From: Prevotellaceae bacterium UBA4359
Lineage (GTDB): Bacteria > Bacteroidota > Bacteroidia > Bacteroidales > Bacteroidaceae
Length of the DNA: 17,005 bases
NCBI GenBank assembly: GCA_002393555.1
Contig: DGSP01000088.1
Coordinates: forward strand, 1-17,005
Direction of reading: 5' to 3'
A program made the position numbers and the translations under genes. The notes under the pieces are model-generated. The model did not search any database. It worked only from the letters and a program-made list of their open reading frames with translations, and was not told the origin of the DNA. This document shows, piece after piece, positions 1 to 6,390 of this stretch (positions within the stretch are counted from its first letter, which is position 1; every line of letters begins with the position of its first letter).

Positions 1-962
1 AGGCTGAAGGTTATGAAGTAGTAGCAATCAACGACTTGACCAGCCCCAAGATGCTGGCTCACCTGCTCAAGTATGACACTGCTCAGGGCGGTTTCTGCGG
101 CAAGATCGGCGAGAACAAGCACACTGTTGACTGCACCGACAACTCTATCATCGTTGACGGCAAGGAAATCACTATCTACGCTGTTCCTAACGCAGCCGAA
201 CTGCCTTGGGGCGAACTGAACGTAGATGTTGTGCTCGAGTGCACTGGTTTCTACACTTCTAAGGAGAAGGCTTCTGCCCACATCAAGGCTGGTGCCAAGA
301 AGGTGGTTATCTCTGCTCCTGCAGGCAACGACCTCCCCACCATCGTTTACAACGTGAACCACAAGACTCTTACTCCTGCCGACACAGTGATCAGCGCTGC
401 TTCTTGCACCACAAACTGCTTGGCTCCTATGACTAAGGCTCTGAACGACTTCGCTCCCATCCAGAGCGGTATCATGACTACAGTTCACGCCTACACTGGC
501 GACCAGATGATTCTCGACGGTCCTCAGCGCAAGGGTGATGTTCAGCGTGCCCGCGCTGGTGCCCAGAACATCGTTCCTAACTCAACTGGCGCTGCCAAGG
601 CCATCGGTCTCGTTATCCCCGAACTGAACGGCAAACTCATCGGTGCTGCTCAGCGCGTTCCCACTCCAACAGGTTCTACCACTATCCTGCACGCTGTAGT
701 GAAGGGTGAAGTGACTGTTGAGGGCATCAACGCTGCCATGAAGGCTGCCGCCAACGAGTCATTCGGCTACACAGAGGAGAAACTCGTTTCAAGCGACGTT
801 ATCGGCATGAAGTTCGGTTCACTCTTCGACGCCAATCAGACTATGGTCAGCAAGATGGGCGACGGCAACTCTCTCGTTCAGGTTGTTGCATGGTATGACA
901 ACGAGAACTCTTACACTTCTCAGATGGTGCGCACTATCAAGTACCTCGCAGAACTCAAATAA
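1..962 (+). CDS. gap: Glyceraldehyde-3-phosphate dehydrogenase (5' truncated by window edge)
   Basis: This enzyme oxidises and phosphorylates glyceraldehyde 3-phosphate to 1,3-bisphosphoglycerate with NAD(P)+ in cytosolic glycolysis. The reading frame is open from base 3 and encodes 319 visible residues. It begins AEGYEVVAINDLT, so only about 25 N-terminal residues, including the GxGRIG nucleotide-binding loop, lie outside the window. The catalytic cysteine motif SAASCTTNC is present, with the active-site Cys codon at 405-407. The partner His lies in TTVHAYTGDQ, and the family C-terminal motif WYDNENSY is intact. The TTG at 36-38 is an internal Leu codon, not a start. Codon use is strongly biased towards a few codons (GCT, AAC, CTC, AAG), as expected of a highly expressed gene. 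A strong terminator follows at once. Identification is very secure; NAD versus NADP preference cannot be read because the N-terminus is missing. Confidence 0.98.
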   Translation, partial: AEGYEVVAINDLTSPKMLAHLLKYDTAQGGFCGKIGENKHTVDCTDNSIIVDGKEITIYAVPNAAELPWGELNVDVVLECTGFYTSKEKASAHIKAGAKKVVISAPAGNDLPTIVYNVNHKTLTPADTVISAASCTTNCLAPMTKALNDFAPIQSGIMTTVHAYTGDQMILDGPQRKGDVQRARAGAQNIVPNSTGAAKAIGLVIPELNGKLIGAAQRVPTPTGSTTILHAVVKGEVTVEGINAAMKAAANESFGYTEEKLVSSDVIGMKFGSLFDANQTMVSKMGDGNSLVQVVAWYDNENSYTSQMVRTIKYLAELK

Positions 963-983
963 GAGACACTCAACACATAACAA

Positions 984-1020
984 AGAAAGGGGAGGCATTT
1001 CGCTTCCCCTTTTTTCTTTC
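984..1020 (+). terminator. Rho-independent terminator of gap
   Basis: A 10-bp stem (987-996 with 1002-1011, containing one G-T wobble) closes a 5-nt loop (ATTTC). The core is AAGGGGAGGC. It is followed by a run of six or more T residues up to 1016. It starts about 25 nt after the gap stop codon, so gap appears to be the last gene of its transcript. Confidence 0.93.
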
Positions 1021-1026
1021 ACACTT

Positions 1027-1068
1027 AAAAGACTCCACCACCCTCTTCGGGGAATGGCGGAGTCTTTT
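1027..1068 (-). terminator. Terminator-like hairpin downstream of the small lipoprotein gene
   Basis: AAAAGACTCC at 1027-1036 pairs perfectly with GGAGTCTTTT at 1059-1068. An A-C mismatch and further short CC/GG and CCC/GGG pairs extend it inward around a TCTTCG loop. On the - strand the stem ends in TTTT and begins 5 nt after the stop codon of the 29-residue ORF at 1074-1163, so it is well placed to end that transcript. The A/T-flanked stem is symmetrical, so it could also act as a second stop for gap transcription. Confidence 0.7.
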
Positions 1069-1073
1069 CGGGT

Positions 1074-1163
1074 TTACCCGCAATTGCAATGGTGAGCAGT
1101 AGAACATGCCGCCAACAATAACATCAGGCACATGCTCAGCCACAAAAAAAGTTTATTCTTCAT
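1074..1163 (-). CDS. Very small putative lipoprotein (29 aa), HHCNCG tail
   Basis: This gene is shorter than usual gene-calling limits. The ATG is at 1163-1161 and the TAA at 1076-1074. The product starts MKNKLFLW, has a hydrophobic stretch rich in Leu/Met, and carries a lipobox LLAAC with the acceptor Cys at residue 20. That is a complete type II signal peptide. The predicted mature part is only ten residues (Cys20-Gly29) and ends HHCNCG, two His and two more Cys, which suggests metal or thiol chemistry but proves nothing. The start codon follows an A8 tract, fitting the A-rich initiation regions common in Bacteroidota. A terminator-like hairpin lies 5 nt beyond the stop. I saw no clear TAnnTTTG box upstream. 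The gene diverges from mscL. I recognise no family; entericidin-like small lipoproteins are a loose analogy only. That it is a real gene is an inference from signal peptide, leader and terminator together. Confidence 0.6.
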   Translation of the reverse strand: MKNKLFLWLSMCLMLLLAACSTAHHCNCG

Positions 1164-1178
1164 GTTTTTTTTAGTTTA

Positions 1179-1211
1179 TTAACACCGTTACAGATTTTTT
1201 TCGTACCTTTG
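1179..1211 (+). promoter_or_regulatory. Probable mscL promoter (Bacteroidota -33/-7 type)
   Basis: TACCTTTG at 1204-1211 matches the Bacteroidota -7 consensus TAnnTTTG. The -33 region is only weakly matched: TTAA at 1179-1182, or TTTA at 1175-1178 with longer spacing. Transcription would begin near 1217 and give a leader of about 65 nt before the mscL ATG. No Shine-Dalgarno precedes that ATG; the leader there is A-rich. Confidence 0.6.
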
Positions 1212-1284
1212 CCACAAGATTCAGGAACATCGTACATCATTCATAACGACAAATATCCACTTTTTATTATAAAAAACAAAGACT

Positions 1285-1743
1285 ATGGCAAAAATTATCG
1301 AAGAATTTAAGGAATTTGCCTTCAAGGGCAATGTGATGGACATGGCAGTCGGTGTCATCATCGGCGGCGCATTCGGCAAAATCGTGTCTTCCATCGTGGC
1401 AGACCTCATCATGCCACTCGTGGCAGCCATCTGGAGCGTGAACGTGGCAGACCTGAAGATTGAACTCAAGCCCGGTGTGCCCGAAGTGCTGAACGAAGCA
1501 GGCGAAGTGGTGACCGAAGCCATCGAACCCGTCACTTGGAACTACGGCGCATTCTGCCAGAACGTGCTCGACTTCTTCATCATCGCCATCTGCCTCTTCT
1601 TCATCGTGAAGGCCATCGCCAAGGCATCTGCCCTCCGCAAGAAGAAGGAAGCCGAAGAGGCTGCCGCCGCTCCTGCACCAGAGCCAACGAAGGAAGAAGT
1701 GCTCCTCACCGAAATCCGCGACCTCTTGAAGGAGAAGAAGTAA
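1285..1743 (+). CDS. mscL: Large-conductance mechanosensitive channel MscL
   Basis: MscL is an inner-membrane homopentamer that opens under membrane tension and releases solutes during hypo-osmotic shock. The 152-residue product begins with the amphipathic N-terminal helix (KEFAFKGNVMDMAVGV). TM1 follows at roughly residues 15-42 with the pore-lining pattern GVIIGGAFGKIVSSIVADLIMP. A periplasmic loop spans about 43-90, and TM2 about 91-112 (VLDFFIIAICLFFIVKAI). A Lys/Glu/Ala/Pro-rich linker then leads to a C-terminal helix (EVLLTEIRDLLKEKK) like the bundle-forming helix of the family. It is somewhat longer than the 136-residue E. coli protein because of the loop and linker. The gene is a single unit with its own promoter and terminator, convergent with the restriction operon. 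Identification is secure. Confidence 0.97.
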   Translation: MAKIIEEFKEFAFKGNVMDMAVGVIIGGAFGKIVSSIVADLIMPLVAAIWSVNVADLKIELKPGVPEVLNEAGEVVTEAIEPVTWNYGAFCQNVLDFFIIAICLFFIVKAIAKASALRKKKEAEEAAAAPAPEPTKEEVLLTEIRDLLKEKK

Positions 1744-1765
1744 AAACAAACTATCATCCACACAC

Positions 1766-1807
1766 AAAAAATGCCGACTCAACACATCATGCTGAGCCGG
1801 CATTTTT
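1766..1807. terminator. Bidirectional terminator shared by mscL and mod-res
   Basis: A near-perfect 15-bp stem, with one mismatch, joins 1767-1781 to 1793-1807 around an 11-nt loop. The core is ATGCCG paired with CGGCAT. A-tracts on the left and T-tracts on the right give a U-run in both directions. The right arm touches the TGA stop codon of res (1807-1809), so the hairpin begins directly at the end of that gene. Confidence 0.93.
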
Positions 1808-4197
1808 CATGCTCTTTCAAAAACCAACAAGTCTTCCAGCAAACTCCATCCATCTGTGTTCATCGGATTGCATGTATATGTGTCAGCATTGTTGGCATAC
1901 CACTTTCCATTGGCAAAACGAACGATGCCACCCACATAGTGCTGTTCGCGAACAAGACTATTCAGTTTCTTGATGCGGCGTTGCAATTCCTCAGCCTTAT
2001 CTTTCGTGTCTTGCGAGATTGCCGTGATGCCCCCTTTGGTGTCGAAGATGCCAATGCTTCCATCTGTAAAACGCACAATCCAGTCAGGATAAAATAAGGA
2101 GAGTTCCCCTGTTTGGCTGTCCGTATAGCGGATGGACAGATAGTCTTTTCCGCTGTCACCATTCTTCAACCACCACTCCACTTCTGGCAGTGCATCGAGA
2201 TACTGTGCAAAAGCCCATTCTGTCTTTCTTCCATGATATTCCTTCCGTATATAGAATGGAGACAGAATACATCGCTGCATCTCATGCGTCTCATAGTCAT
2301 CCGTGTAGGCGTATGATTCCAACACTTTGAAGGTTTCCACTTCCGACTGCAAAGCCTTTTCCCTTTTCTCCTTCAACTGTGCCAACAGATTGGGACGATA
2401 TGACTTCAGCGTTTGTGTCAATGCCGCACGTAAAGCACTGTCTGCACCTTTCAGAATGTCATTGATAAAGATGCGATAGCACTCATCATCACTGTATTCG
2501 GTGAAAGTCTTCTTCATCCACATCCGCAATGCAGATTTCATCGGACTCCACGAACGAGCGATATTGCTCACTTTTGCCTCTTCGTCATCTTGTTCACGCA
2601 ATAGTTGAGCGCACAGAAGTGTGAAAGTCTTCTCCACATCGTTGCGACTCGCTTCCACCTGTGCATCAACCCCATTCATGGTTAATTGTGTCTGCAGTTG
2701 GTCTATGTTGTCAATTTTAGCGTTGACAATGATTTCATTCCTGAGTTTCACATTGGGGAAGAAGCGTTTTTCCTGAAATTTCAGCATCCTCTTCTCCATG
2801 ATGTCATCAATGTCCAAACAGAAATAGTCGTTAAACGACTGCCGCAGATGACGTTGAAACTCATCTGTTCGTCCCAGGTCGCCGTAGTCGATGCGCGGAA
2901 TGTATTCCGTCTTCAACTGCTGGTCAAGCACAAACTCTTTCCCTTTCCGGTTCTTTGCCACCAGCAGTTTGGGCTTGTTCATCTCTTTTCCATAATCCGC
3001 ATGGGCCACTTCGTTGCGTTTGTAGTTGGTATAAATGTAGCCTGTACGGAAAATCTCACATCCCTGTTTGCCTCTCATGGGCACTCGCATGATGCGTCCG
3101 ATTGTCTGCGTATGGAAGATGGCAGACTTGATTTCTCTGAACATCACCAGCACCTGCGCTCTCGGACAATCCCAACCTGTTCCTGCCGCCATCTTGAACA
3201 ACAAATAATCGTAAGGGCTATCATCACGTTCCAATCCTTCAGGCTTCTTCTTTTGGTCAAACCAAGAGGCGATGCGTTCTCGCTTCACTCCTTTCGATTG
3301 CAAGAACTCCAACACCTTTTCTTCTTTGGTCGGCACTCCTTGTGCTTTGTAGTCAGCATCATCGTTGGGCAACTGCACCAACACAAGCGGATTCACATCG
3401 ATGCCAAAACTCTCCAGTTGTGCTTTCAGTTCCTCCCGCTTGTCCATTGCCATCTGCATCAAAGCATCGTCAAAGTCCAAACCTTCATTCTTCCTCACAT
3501 CCTCATCCGTCTGACACACTATCTGTTCCTTAATCATGCCAGCATCTATCACATCCTGTCTCTCCACTTCCACGAAGCCAGCCCTTCCGTTCTTCACATC
3601 TGAAAAACTTGGCTCACTTTCGGGAGTGGCAGACACCTTCACGATGATGCGCGGATTCATAGGCACAATCACATCACGCATAGAGGCAAAAGTCACATTC
3701 TTGTGGCTTTCATCGATAATCAGCACGATTTCTCTCCCCTCTGCATGGGTCATCTCTATCACATCTTCATAATAAAAACCCTGCTCCTTGCGCAAACGCT
3801 CATCATCAGGGCGACGATTCACACGGTCTTCTGCCTTGCGAGACACCAACTTCTGCCAGTTCAAGAACAGCACATCTTTGGTGTGTAACGCTCCTTTATT
3901 AAAATCGTTGATAGTCAATAGCCCTCCTGGCACATTAGGATAGAAGTAATCCATGAACTTATCACGACTCTGCATGGCCAAATCGTCCGAGAAAGTAATC
4001 CAAACGAAAGCCACGTCTTGCTGCCAGTCTGGTTGGTTGCCCAGTTCTGTGATAAACTTTTCCGTCATGTAAGTCTTACCGCTACCCGTAGGAGCCTTGA
4101 ATGTCAGTTCCAACATCGAGTTGCCGTTTTTCCACAATCTCTTGAAACTCTCCAAGAGTTCTTCTACAGCCTTTTCTTGAAATGCTATTTTTTCCAT
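1807..4197 (-). CDS. res: Type III restriction enzyme, Res subunit (helicase-nuclease)
   Basis: Res is the ATP-dependent translocase and endonuclease of a type III restriction-modification system. It works in complex with Mod and cuts unmethylated DNA. The 796-residue product has SF2 helicase motifs in order: Walker A APTGSGKT (35-42), DESH box (162-165), SATPE (189-193), the AAGTGWDCPRAQV segment (337-349) and motif VI QTIGRIMRVP (364-373). The C-terminal PD-(D/E)xK-type nuclease is visible as YPDW (703-706) followed by FDTKG, giving Pro704-Asp705 ... Asp719-x-Lys721. I chose the ATG at 4197 because AGGAGGG lies 7 nt upstream; a TTG two codons earlier is less likely. It is shorter than EcoP1I/EcoP15I Res (roughly 970 residues), but all key motifs are present, so it looks functional. 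It lies 12 nt after mod. Confidence 0.95.
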   Translation of the reverse strand: MEKIAFQEKAVEELLESFKRLWKNGNSMLELTFKAPTGSGKTYMTEKFITELGNQPDWQQDVAFVWITFSDDLAMQSRDKFMDYFYPNVPGGLLTINDFNKGALHTKDVLFLNWQKLVSRKAEDRVNRRPDDERLRKEQGFYYEDVIEMTHAEGREIVLIIDESHKNVTFASMRDVIVPMNPRIIVKVSATPESEPSFSDVKNGRAGFVEVERQDVIDAGMIKEQIVCQTDEDVRKNEGLDFDDALMQMAMDKREELKAQLESFGIDVNPLVLVQLPNDDADYKAQGVPTKEEKVLEFLQSKGVKRERIASWFDQKKKPEGLERDDSPYDYLLFKMAAGTGWDCPRAQVLVMFREIKSAIFHTQTIGRIMRVPMRGKQGCEIFRTGYIYTNYKRNEVAHADYGKEMNKPKLLVAKNRKGKEFVLDQQLKTEYIPRIDYGDLGRTDEFQRHLRQSFNDYFCLDIDDIMEKRMLKFQEKRFFPNVKLRNEIIVNAKIDNIDQLQTQLTMNGVDAQVEASRNDVEKTFTLLCAQLLREQDDEEAKVSNIARSWSPMKSALRMWMKKTFTEYSDDECYRIFINDILKGADSALRAALTQTLKSYRPNLLAQLKEKREKALQSEVETFKVLESYAYTDDYETHEMQRCILSPFYIRKEYHGRKTEWAFAQYLDALPEVEWWLKNGDSGKDYLSIRYTDSQTGELSLFYPDWIVRFTDGSIGIFDTKGGITAISQDTKDKAEELQRRIKKLNSLVREQHYVGGIVRFANGKWYANNADTYTCNPMNTDGWSLLEDLLVFERA

Positions 4198-4204
4198 GTT
4201 CAAG

Positions 4205-4211
4205 CCCTCCT
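4205..4211 (-). promoter_or_regulatory. Strong Shine-Dalgarno of res, overlapping the mod stop codon
   Basis: On the - strand AGGAGGG (4211-4205) lies 7 nt before the res ATG. Its first two bases are the last two of the mod TAG stop (4212-4210). Ribosomes ending on mod would therefore stop right on the res ribosome binding site, which suggests translational coupling of the two subunits. Such a strong site is unusual here, where most genes lack one, and it decides the res start. Confidence 0.85.
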
Positions 4212-5958
4212 ACTGATTCAATGATTTGTAAATATCCAAGATGGGTTGAGGAATGCTTTTCACCGTCACGTCTTTCATCATCTCGAAGTCGCTTCTGAAC
4301 TCATCAGCCGTTCCCCAACTGAAAATATAGACAGTACGTTTGCCATTGATGTGTTCCACATCATTTAGAAACTCATCATACGCAGCACCATCTTCCTGAA
4401 AGTAGATGGCAGTCGAGTGTCCTTTTTCATCAGAGTAAATCTGATAAAAGTCCGTACTCTTTTGTTCATACAAAGTATTTTCCGCCAAAGCCAACAAACA
4501 CCCAGCCTTTTTCGACAAAGTCAGTTTGTCCTCATCCGTCGCCTCCTTGGGCTTGTTCTTGCCAACAAAGGCTGTACGGTAATATTTGAGAGAATTACCA
4601 AGACCTTCCACATGGTTACCTTTGCTGTCAGTGTAGCCATTCATCACTCGCTTGTTCCTTTCGTAAGTAACATCCGTACAGATATTTTTCTCATTGATTT
4701 GGCAGAGAATGCATTGCCTGTTACCACTATCTTCTTCGTTAAGATTTATGGTAGCATGTAGAGTTGTACCACTACCTGCAAAAAAGTCTAAAACAATAAA
4801 ATCTTTTTTTGGGGAAGCCATGCGCAAGATTCTTTCCACTAAATCAACTGGTTTTGGATAATCAAAAACTTTGAGACCCAATAACTCTTTCAAAAAGCCC
4901 GTTCCCGTACTATTGTCAATATCATCAATCCAACTGGAGAAAGGTTTTGTCTTTGAGGATGTTTCTTCATAAATTCGCTCATATACAATAAATTCCCCTT
5001 TCTTGTTTTTTTGAAGTTCAACACATTTTTTATTAAAACCTTCTTGCATTGTCGCTTTTCCCCATCGCCAGCACCCTTCTTTCTCGGCATCGAGCATAGG
5101 ATAAATTTCCAAATCGGAATCATGTTCTCTTTTTAGAGAAAATTGAGAGGTTAAGATGTTATAGTAGATTGGATAATATAAATTAGGACGGTCTTCTCGA
5201 CGACTATTATCTCCCCATTTTCTTAGAAGTTGTGTTTTATAATACGCTCCTTTGGTTTCATCAAATAACTTAAAATCATTTTTTGCCTTCACCGAACGCC
5301 CGGCCTCAAAGTGTTCCACATTGGAAGCATATACCAAAATATATTCATGCACAATCGCATAATGCTTACTATCTTGCCGTCCTCCAGAACCTTTACGAGG
5401 CAAACTGCTAATAAAATTCTGAACGCCAAAAATTTTGTCGCAGAGAAGTTTCAGATTGGCGTGTTCATTGTCATCTATAGAAATAAAAATAACTCCCTTA
5501 TCTGATAAAAGTTCGCGTGCAAGTCGTAGCCTTTTTTGTATAAAAGAGAGCCAAGTACTATTTTTAAGAGGGTTATTTGACTTAATTTCAGCACCATCTG
5601 GATATTTATCCAAAAATCTGCTGTCCTTATACGTAAATCCATCACTGCCTGTATTATACGGCGGGTCTATATAAATCACATCCACCTTTCCTTTATGCGT
5701 GTAGTTAAGACAGGTCAGTGCATGATAATTATCACCTTCAATCAGAATATGAGTGGGTTTGCCGTCATCATGATGGATGGCCAATTCCGGCACTTCCTCC
5801 AAGATGGGGATTTTGTTCTCACTTTCCTCATCGAAAGCCTCGGGTACATCAAGCCACACCAGCCCATATTGCTGATGCTTGATTTGCGAATGCAGATGCG
5901 CAACCTCTTTTTCCAGTTCACGAATCCGCTTCTGTAAAAGTTCTTCTTGTGTAGTCAT
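4210..5958 (-). CDS. mod: Type III DNA methyltransferase, Mod subunit (N6-adenine)
   Basis: Mod recognises the target sequence and methylates adenine N6 with S-adenosylmethionine, protecting host DNA and guiding Res. The 582-residue product starts with a short coiled coil (about 3-28) typical of type III Mod. The catalytic motif IV DPPY (98-101) precedes the SAM-binding motif FAGSGT (393-398), the beta-class order seen in EcoP15I-like enzymes. The stretch between them (about 190-370) should hold the target-recognition domain. Its DNA is much more AT-rich than either flank; for example 4981-5040 has 14 G/C out of 60. This suggests domain exchange by recombination. The ATG at 5958-5956 directly abuts one copy of the leader repeat and has no Shine-Dalgarno. 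The first gene of the mod-res operon; no frameshift or internal stop was seen. The recognition sequence cannot be predicted. Confidence 0.95.
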   Translation of the reverse strand: MTTQEELLQKRIRELEKEVAHLHSQIKHQQYGLVWLDVPEAFDEESENKIPILEEVPELAIHHDDGKPTHILIEGDNYHALTCLNYTHKGKVDVIYIDPPYNTGSDGFTYKDSRFLDKYPDGAEIKSNNPLKNSTWLSFIQKRLRLARELLSDKGVIFISIDDNEHANLKLLCDKIFGVQNFISSLPRKGSGGRQDSKHYAIVHEYILVYASNVEHFEAGRSVKAKNDFKLFDETKGAYYKTQLLRKWGDNSRREDRPNLYYPIYYNILTSQFSLKREHDSDLEIYPMLDAEKEGCWRWGKATMQEGFNKKCVELQKNKKGEFIVYERIYEETSSKTKPFSSWIDDIDNSTGTGFLKELLGLKVFDYPKPVDLVERILRMASPKKDFIVLDFFAGSGTTLHATINLNEEDSGNRQCILCQINEKNICTDVTYERNKRVMNGYTDSKGNHVEGLGNSLKYYRTAFVGKNKPKEATDEDKLTLSKKAGCLLALAENTLYEQKSTDFYQIYSDEKGHSTAIYFQEDGAAYDEFLNDVEHINGKRTVYIFSWGTADEFRSDFEMMKDVTVKSIPQPILDIYKSLNQ

Positions 5959-5983
5959 TTTGGCGAAATTTGTACGTAAGAAT
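5959..5983 (+). repeat. Leader repeat copy 1, abutting mod start
   Basis: The sequence fits the consensus TTTGGCGA-N3/4-TGTACGTAAG followed by AAT, here with spacer AATT. Read on the - strand, the repeat ends exactly where the mod ATG begins, so it covers the place where a ribosome binding site would be. It is a direct repeat of copy 3 and inverted relative to copy 2. Confidence 0.85.
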
Positions 5984-6014
5984 TTGATACAATAAAAGCG
6001 TGAATTTTTCTCGC

Positions 6015-6036
6015 CTTACGTACAGGTATCGCCAAA
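6015..6036 (-). repeat. Leader repeat copy 2, inverted
   Basis: Reading the - strand from 6036 to 6015 gives TTTGGCGA, spacer TACC, then TGTACGTAAG. The conserved blocks match copies 1 and 3 exactly. With copy 3 it forms an inverted repeat that brackets the hairpin at 6043-6101. Confidence 0.85.
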
Positions 6037-6042
6037 CACCCA

Positions 6043-6101
6043 CCACTACTACGAGTAAATCCACGCCGTTCACAGGCGCGAATTACTTCGAACAGTAGTG
6101 G
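6043..6101. repeat. Long imperfect hairpin nested between repeat copies 2 and 3
   Basis: CCACTACT (6043-6050) pairs with AGTAGTGG (6094-6101). Further pairing comes from CGA/TCG (6052-6054, 6088-6090), GTAA/TTAC (6055-6058, 6083-6086) and CGCC/GGCG (6064-6067, 6075-6078), around a 7-nt loop GTTCACA. Together with outer copies 2 and 3 the whole 6015-6140 stretch can fold into one interrupted stem. There is no T-run after it on either strand, so it is not a simple terminator. Confidence 0.75.
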
Positions 6102-6119
6102 CTTTCTTTACGGTCTAAA

Positions 6120-6143
6120 TTTGGCGATTTTGTACGTAAGAAT
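6120..6143 (+). repeat. Leader repeat copy 3
   Basis: TTTGGCGA (6120-6127), spacer TTT, then TGTACGTAAGAAT (6131-6143). It is the same orientation as copy 1, sharing the trailing AAT, and is inverted relative to copy 2. No other copy was noticed elsewhere in the window. Confidence 0.85.
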
Positions 6144-6275
6144 CAAAAGCAAACGCTCTCTTTTATACTAAATATGTCTTGCTAAACTTTTATGTCATAT
6201 TTTCTCGTTTTTATGATTGAGTTTATTGTTTATTGCTCTGCCCTCCGAGAGTGGGCATCAGTGAATGAACAGTTG

Positions 6276-6305
6276 CAAAGATACAACTAATTTCTCTGAC
6301 ACAAA
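6276..6305 (-). promoter_or_regulatory. Probable mod-res promoter
   Basis: On the - strand TTTG (6305-6302), an 18-nt spacer and TATCTTTG (6283-6276) match the Bacteroidota -33/-7 pattern well. Transcription would start near 6270, giving a leader of about 310 nt before mod that contains all three repeats and the hairpin. It lies just downstream of the mnmA terminator. I saw no other TAnnTTTG box on the - strand between here and mod. Confidence 0.65.
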
Positions 6306-6340
6306 ACTTTTCGACTCTGAAACTTTACAACACAACATAA

Positions 6341-6385
6341 AAAGTTGGTGCCTTTCATGGAATGTCCACGAAAGGCACCAACTTT
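6341..6385 (-). terminator. Rho-independent terminator of the export lipoprotein-nadA-mnmA operon
   Basis: A perfect 16-bp stem joins 6341-6356 to 6370-6385 (core AAAGTTGGTGCC with GGCACCAACTTT). An inner TGG/CCA pairing surrounds the loop AATGT. On the - strand it ends in a run of five T residues. It starts 5 nt after the mnmA stop codon. Confidence 0.95.
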
Positions 6386-6390
6386 CAATT

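Noticed and set aside
2686..3603. 305-codon + strand open frame opposite res
   Set aside because: The - strand carries all helicase motifs in order; the antisense frame is unrelated in composition to any family I recognise.
4804..5012. A7 tracts (coding strand) in mod as phase-variation switches
   Set aside because: Two short homopolymers of seven bases are expected in AT-rich DNA and are below the repeat lengths typical of phase-variable mod genes; the frame is open throughout.
6015..6143. Invertible promoter (inverton) flanked by repeat copies 2 and 3
   Set aside because: The 83 bp between the inverted copies contain no TAnnTTTG box on either strand, and no recombinase gene is in the window. 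A mixed orientation in sequencing reads would reopen the idea.
5959..6143. CRISPR-like array or integron attC site
   Set aside because: Only three repeat copies, one inverted, with unequal spacing and no cas genes; the attC core boxes expected around the hairpin were not found.
6194..6292. Short + strand ORF starting MSYFLVFM between mod and mnmA
   Set aside because: About 32 codons overlapping the mod-res promoter, with no ribosome binding site, no complete signal peptide and no terminator of its own.
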